Assembly: GCA_033239525.1 (NCBI GenBank)
Contig: BSYO01000005.1
Location: 2,576,001-2,640,000 of the forward strand
Direction: 5' to 3'
Length of the DNA: 64,000 nt
Origin: Nepenthes gracilis
Lineage: Eukaryota; Streptophyta; Magnoliopsida; Caryophyllales; Nepenthaceae
Below, piece after piece: positions 61,451 to 64,000 of this stretch (its first letter is position 1; each line of letters begins with the position of its first letter). The notes below the pieces were generated by a model that ran no database searches, was not told where the DNA came from, and saw only the letters and a program-made list of their open reading frames with translations. Made by a program: the position numbers and the translations under genes.

Positions 61451-61791
61451 TGTAAGAAACGAAAACCTAATCGAAGAACAAAAGGAAGACGAAGACGAGG
61501 GAGGCGACGAAGAACGTTCAGGAACCAGGGTTCCTTCGTGGGAAAAGAAAGCAGACTTGGGAAGGAACGAAATACACTGAGCGCATTGAATGCGCTTCTG
61601 ATTTACTGTCCACACAATAATTACATACGGGAGCGTGTATAAATACACGCGAAATACAACGGTAAAAATTATACATGCCAAAAATAAAATAATACACCAT
61701 CATCTCTAAAAGGCAAAAAATAAAATACTACCTAAAATAAAATACAACCCAAAAAATTAAAATATGAATATCTATCAATTATTTTCTAATA
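61451..61791 (-). repeat. 5' LTR of copia element (right copy)
   Basis: 341 bp, identical by eye to the left copy. A TATAAATA-like segment (GTGTATAAATACACG at about 61636) is a probable TATA region, although it is palindromic and could be read on either strand. Confidence 0.95.
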
Positions 61792-61796
61792 GCTTA

Positions 61797-62350
61797 TCCT
61801 TCAGCCTTGCCTAGTTCCAATTCACAAGTAAGATATAGTTAGCCACTTTCTCTTCCATGTCTTTCTAGGTGAGAGGAACTAGAATCTCACAATTGAGCAT
61901 TCTATCTCCCATGCATTTATTTTTCCAAAAAAGGGTGTTTTTTCATTACCAATGGATCACTTGTTGCCTTTGTTAATCAAATCTCTAGTTTTTAATATCC
62001 TCTTTAGGTACCAAAAATACCTAACTTAGGTTTCACAGAAAGTAATTCATTATTCTTGAGATATTTAGCTTTAAGAGTCTGAGCTTAAAGCTTATCATAC
62101 CCCGTAGTAAGGTCCCAACCCCATTTTCTAATTAAGGCCGGCCAAGAACTCCCATCCATTTAGGCATACAAACTTCTTCCCATTTCAATAAATGAGTTTT
62201 ATTTTCACCCCATAGAAGTTTCTGTTAATTTGGTCGAGTTGTGCACAGGTACCTTAATTGTGCTTTATATCTATGACTATGTAACTGCCCGTAGGGTTCA
62301 ACAATAGAGGCATTTTGTCACAGAGAGCTCTGTAACCCAAAGGTCGACCG
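61797..62350 (-). pseudogene. LINE (L1-type) remnant, part upstream of the copia insertion
   Basis: Minus-strand fragments matching the region between RT and zf-RVT in plant LINEs. They include CAQLDQINRNF and LLWGENKTHLLKWEEVCMPK at about 62150-62250, then LKAKYLKNNELLSVKPKLG (about 62030-62090) and a DLINKG-like stretch. The last part reads KEKVANYILL-like just before the GCTTA duplication at 61792-61796. It joins in order and orientation to 56464 and lower. Many stops, clearly old. Confidence 0.8.
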
Positions 62351-63019
62351 TAAAGCTTAACAATCATTGAGTATTTCCAATCATTCATTCACTAGCTCAA
62401 CTTTAAAATTAATTGAGAGCGAAATAGGAGGTACCCGTCAATGTTGTAAGATCGATGGTAATGCCTCCTTCCTTTACAATGTTGTCATCATCCAAGTCTT
62501 CAATGGCAGACCTCTAATCTTGCCCCTTTTTTATCAGCATTTCGAGGAAAGTGAAGACTTGCCTAACGTTCACCGCGTTATCACAATCTATTGAATAGCT
62601 TTGATCCATCGTCATCGTCGTGGGTCTCTTCTATTTCCGTGATCAATCTCCTTCTCCGGTTGGTTGGCTCTCAGTCTTCCCAGCGTTCTTCCATGCACCG
62701 CCGGGGAAAGGGGATTAGGGTTTTCATTGGGAAGAGATGATATCATTTCAGCAACATTTATGCCTCGAGGGTAATGCAAAACATTACATATTGATGGCTA
62801 ATGGCCATCGCCATTATTGGCGCCGGTGACAGCACACCGGTGCCATCCACCCACCCCAACTCGCATCGGTTGTCTCTTCCTCGCCACCAAGCACTATTAA
62901 CTGTCAAATGAAACACAAAAAATTACAAATTCATATAATATTAAAACTTTATTTTTGAACATAGAGTAATTATTTTTCACACATACTAAATAAACTTAAT
63001 ATTTATTCTCATTTTTTAA
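62351..63019. other. Intergenic, nothing recognised
   Basis: Moderately GC-rich sequence at 62560-62890 without a convincing ORF. The 75-codon ORF at 62367-62594 shows no domain. Confidence 0.45.
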
Positions 63020-63560
63020 TAATCCTCATTTAAATCTGATTAAAATCAAGTTCAAATTAAATATGTGTCGATTTAGATTAAAATTTATGATTAATAAGAC
63101 AGATTAGATTAAATAAAACTTAATTAATTAAGCTAAAAGCCTAAGCTATACCTGTCTATAAATCAAATTGTACTAATATGTATACTTTTTTATTTTTAAT
63201 ATATTTATTTATAAAATTTATATTTATATAAAAATACTCAAAATATATAATATTTTAAAAATTATAACATTTAGGATGAAATATTAAGTGCATATATTAA
63301 TTAATAATCTTTATATAAAAAGTTATTAATTAAAAAAAAACAATCTATTAAAATAATTTTTTAAAATTTAATATATATTCAAAATAAAAGATATATATTT
63401 ATAAAAAATTATAATTCGAGTTAGGCCAATCCAATATGATACTTTCACCCATGATCATACCGAACCTAAAAAATTAATTAAAACTAATTTTATAACCATG
63501 CCAGCCAATAATACTTTTATACCTTACCAAACTATAGAATTTTAGATTGATCAGATCAAG
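63020..63560. repeat. AT-rich dispersed repeat family R2, copy 3
   Basis: Aligns with 44930-45480 (AAAATTTATGATTAATAAG, ATAAATCAAATTG and the AT-rich tract) and shares the GATACTTTCACCCATGATCAT-like end segment with 10360-10870. Confidence 0.55.
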
Positions 63561-63635
63561 TCGGTTAATGGACCGATTTCAATTAAGTCTATCCTTATTC
63601 TTATATACTAATTATATTTCATTAGAATTGTGCTA

Positions 63636-64000
63636 TGTATTGGAATCACTCCCGTGTGGAAGTCTTTAGGACTTAGACAAAGCACGAATGTGCTAGGAAG
63701 GAAGAAGTTGACCGGAGTCAACTCTTCCGGTCAACATGTTGACCGTCATAAGTTGTGAGTCATTTGAAGGAGCGGGACGGACTACTTTGACCGGTCAACG
63801 ATGTGGTTGACCGGCTAATGTGAAGCGACGGACAACAGAGTTATCATGCTATATTTGGGAGTTCTGAAAGACTGTCATACCCAAAAGGTGTACAGTTGAC
63901 CTACTCTTCTGAGTGATTGGTGGAGGTCGTTTTCGAGACTCCAAAGGCTGATCAGCCTGCAGAAGTAGACACGTGCTGCCTGCTGCAGGATCAGGTATGC
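63636..64000 (+). mobile_element. Start of an LTR, cut by the window edge
   Basis: From TGTATTGGAATCACTCCCGT on, the sequence resembles the start of the minus-strand solo LTR at 34665 (TGTTGGGGTTACTCCCATGTGG against TGTATTGGAATCACTCCCGTGTGG in part), and like it holds many TTGACC/GGTCAA motifs. The end lies beyond the window, so complete element or solo LTR cannot be decided. Confidence 0.6.
63708..63901. promoter_or_regulatory. Cluster of eight W-box-like TTGACC motifs
   Basis: TTGAC cores on either strand at 63708, 63717, 63729, 63739, 63787, 63793, 63807 and 63896. TTGAC(C/T) is the binding core of WRKY transcription factors. Their position in the first 270 bases of an LTR suits a U3 enhancer; binding is inferred only. 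Confidence 0.55.

Larger units (their letters stand above)
56470..61791 (-). mobile_element. Ty1/copia LTR retrotransposon, young
   Basis: 5,322 bp element reading on the minus strand. It has two 341 bp LTRs that look identical, a primer-binding site TGGTATCAGAG at 61440-61450 (initiator Met tRNA), a G-rich polypurine tract next to 56811, and a perfect GCTTA target duplication. Domain order gag, protease, integrase, RT, RNase H is the copia order. It lies inside a LINE remnant. In spite of the identical LTRs the coding region has several frameshifts. Confidence 0.97.

Overview
This 64 kb window looks like nuclear DNA of a flowering plant, probably a eudicot. It is AT-rich, its genes are split by GT-AG introns, it contains an ASYMMETRIC LEAVES1 type MYB gene and a nuclear gene with an apparent chloroplast transit peptide, and most of the rest is plant retroelements. 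No bacterial operon, CRISPR array, rRNA or tRNA gene was seen. All gene and element calls come from reading the sequence by eye; no database search was run.

Three host genes appear intact. (1) An intronless AS1/PHANTASTICA type MYB gene lies on the minus strand at 8294-9355. (2) A nine-exon plus-strand gene at 35962-40638 encodes a 263-residue chloroplast DUF2854 protein. (3) An eleven-exon minus-strand gene at 45734-54519 encodes a 389-residue RCC1-repeat propeller protein. In genes 2 and 3 every exon junction keeps the reading frame, so local base accuracy seems good.

The remainder is layered transposons. A decayed Ty3/gypsy element with dual RNase H (Tat-like) occupies 10978-21263. Its target duplication is AACGA, it carries an antisense ORF near the 3' end, and a 380 bp TRIM element with its own GGATC duplication sits in its 3' LTR. 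A Ty1/copia element with apparently identical LTRs and a perfect GCTTA duplication occupies 56470-61791, where it splits an older LINE on the same strand (55480-56464 and 61797-62350). A heavily decayed Ty3/gypsy element lies at 27481-31845. Four solo LTRs are seen (981-1754, 6409-7452, 33719-34665, 41963-42699), and a fifth LTR runs off the right edge. There are also a Mutator-type MITE with a 9 bp duplication, a SINE-like copy, and several unclassified dispersed repeat families.

Layout: 1-8.2 kb repeats and solo LTRs; 8.3-9.4 kb AS1; 11-21.3 kb Tat element; 21.3-35.8 kb degenerate repeats; 36-40.6 kb DUF2854 gene; 41-45.5 kb repeats; 45.7-54.5 kb RCC1 gene; 55.5-62.4 kb LINE plus copia; 62.4-64 kb AT-rich repeats and the start of an LTR. 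The three genes have no evident shared pathway. No wholly new system was found; the most unusual material is in the structure of the retroelements.
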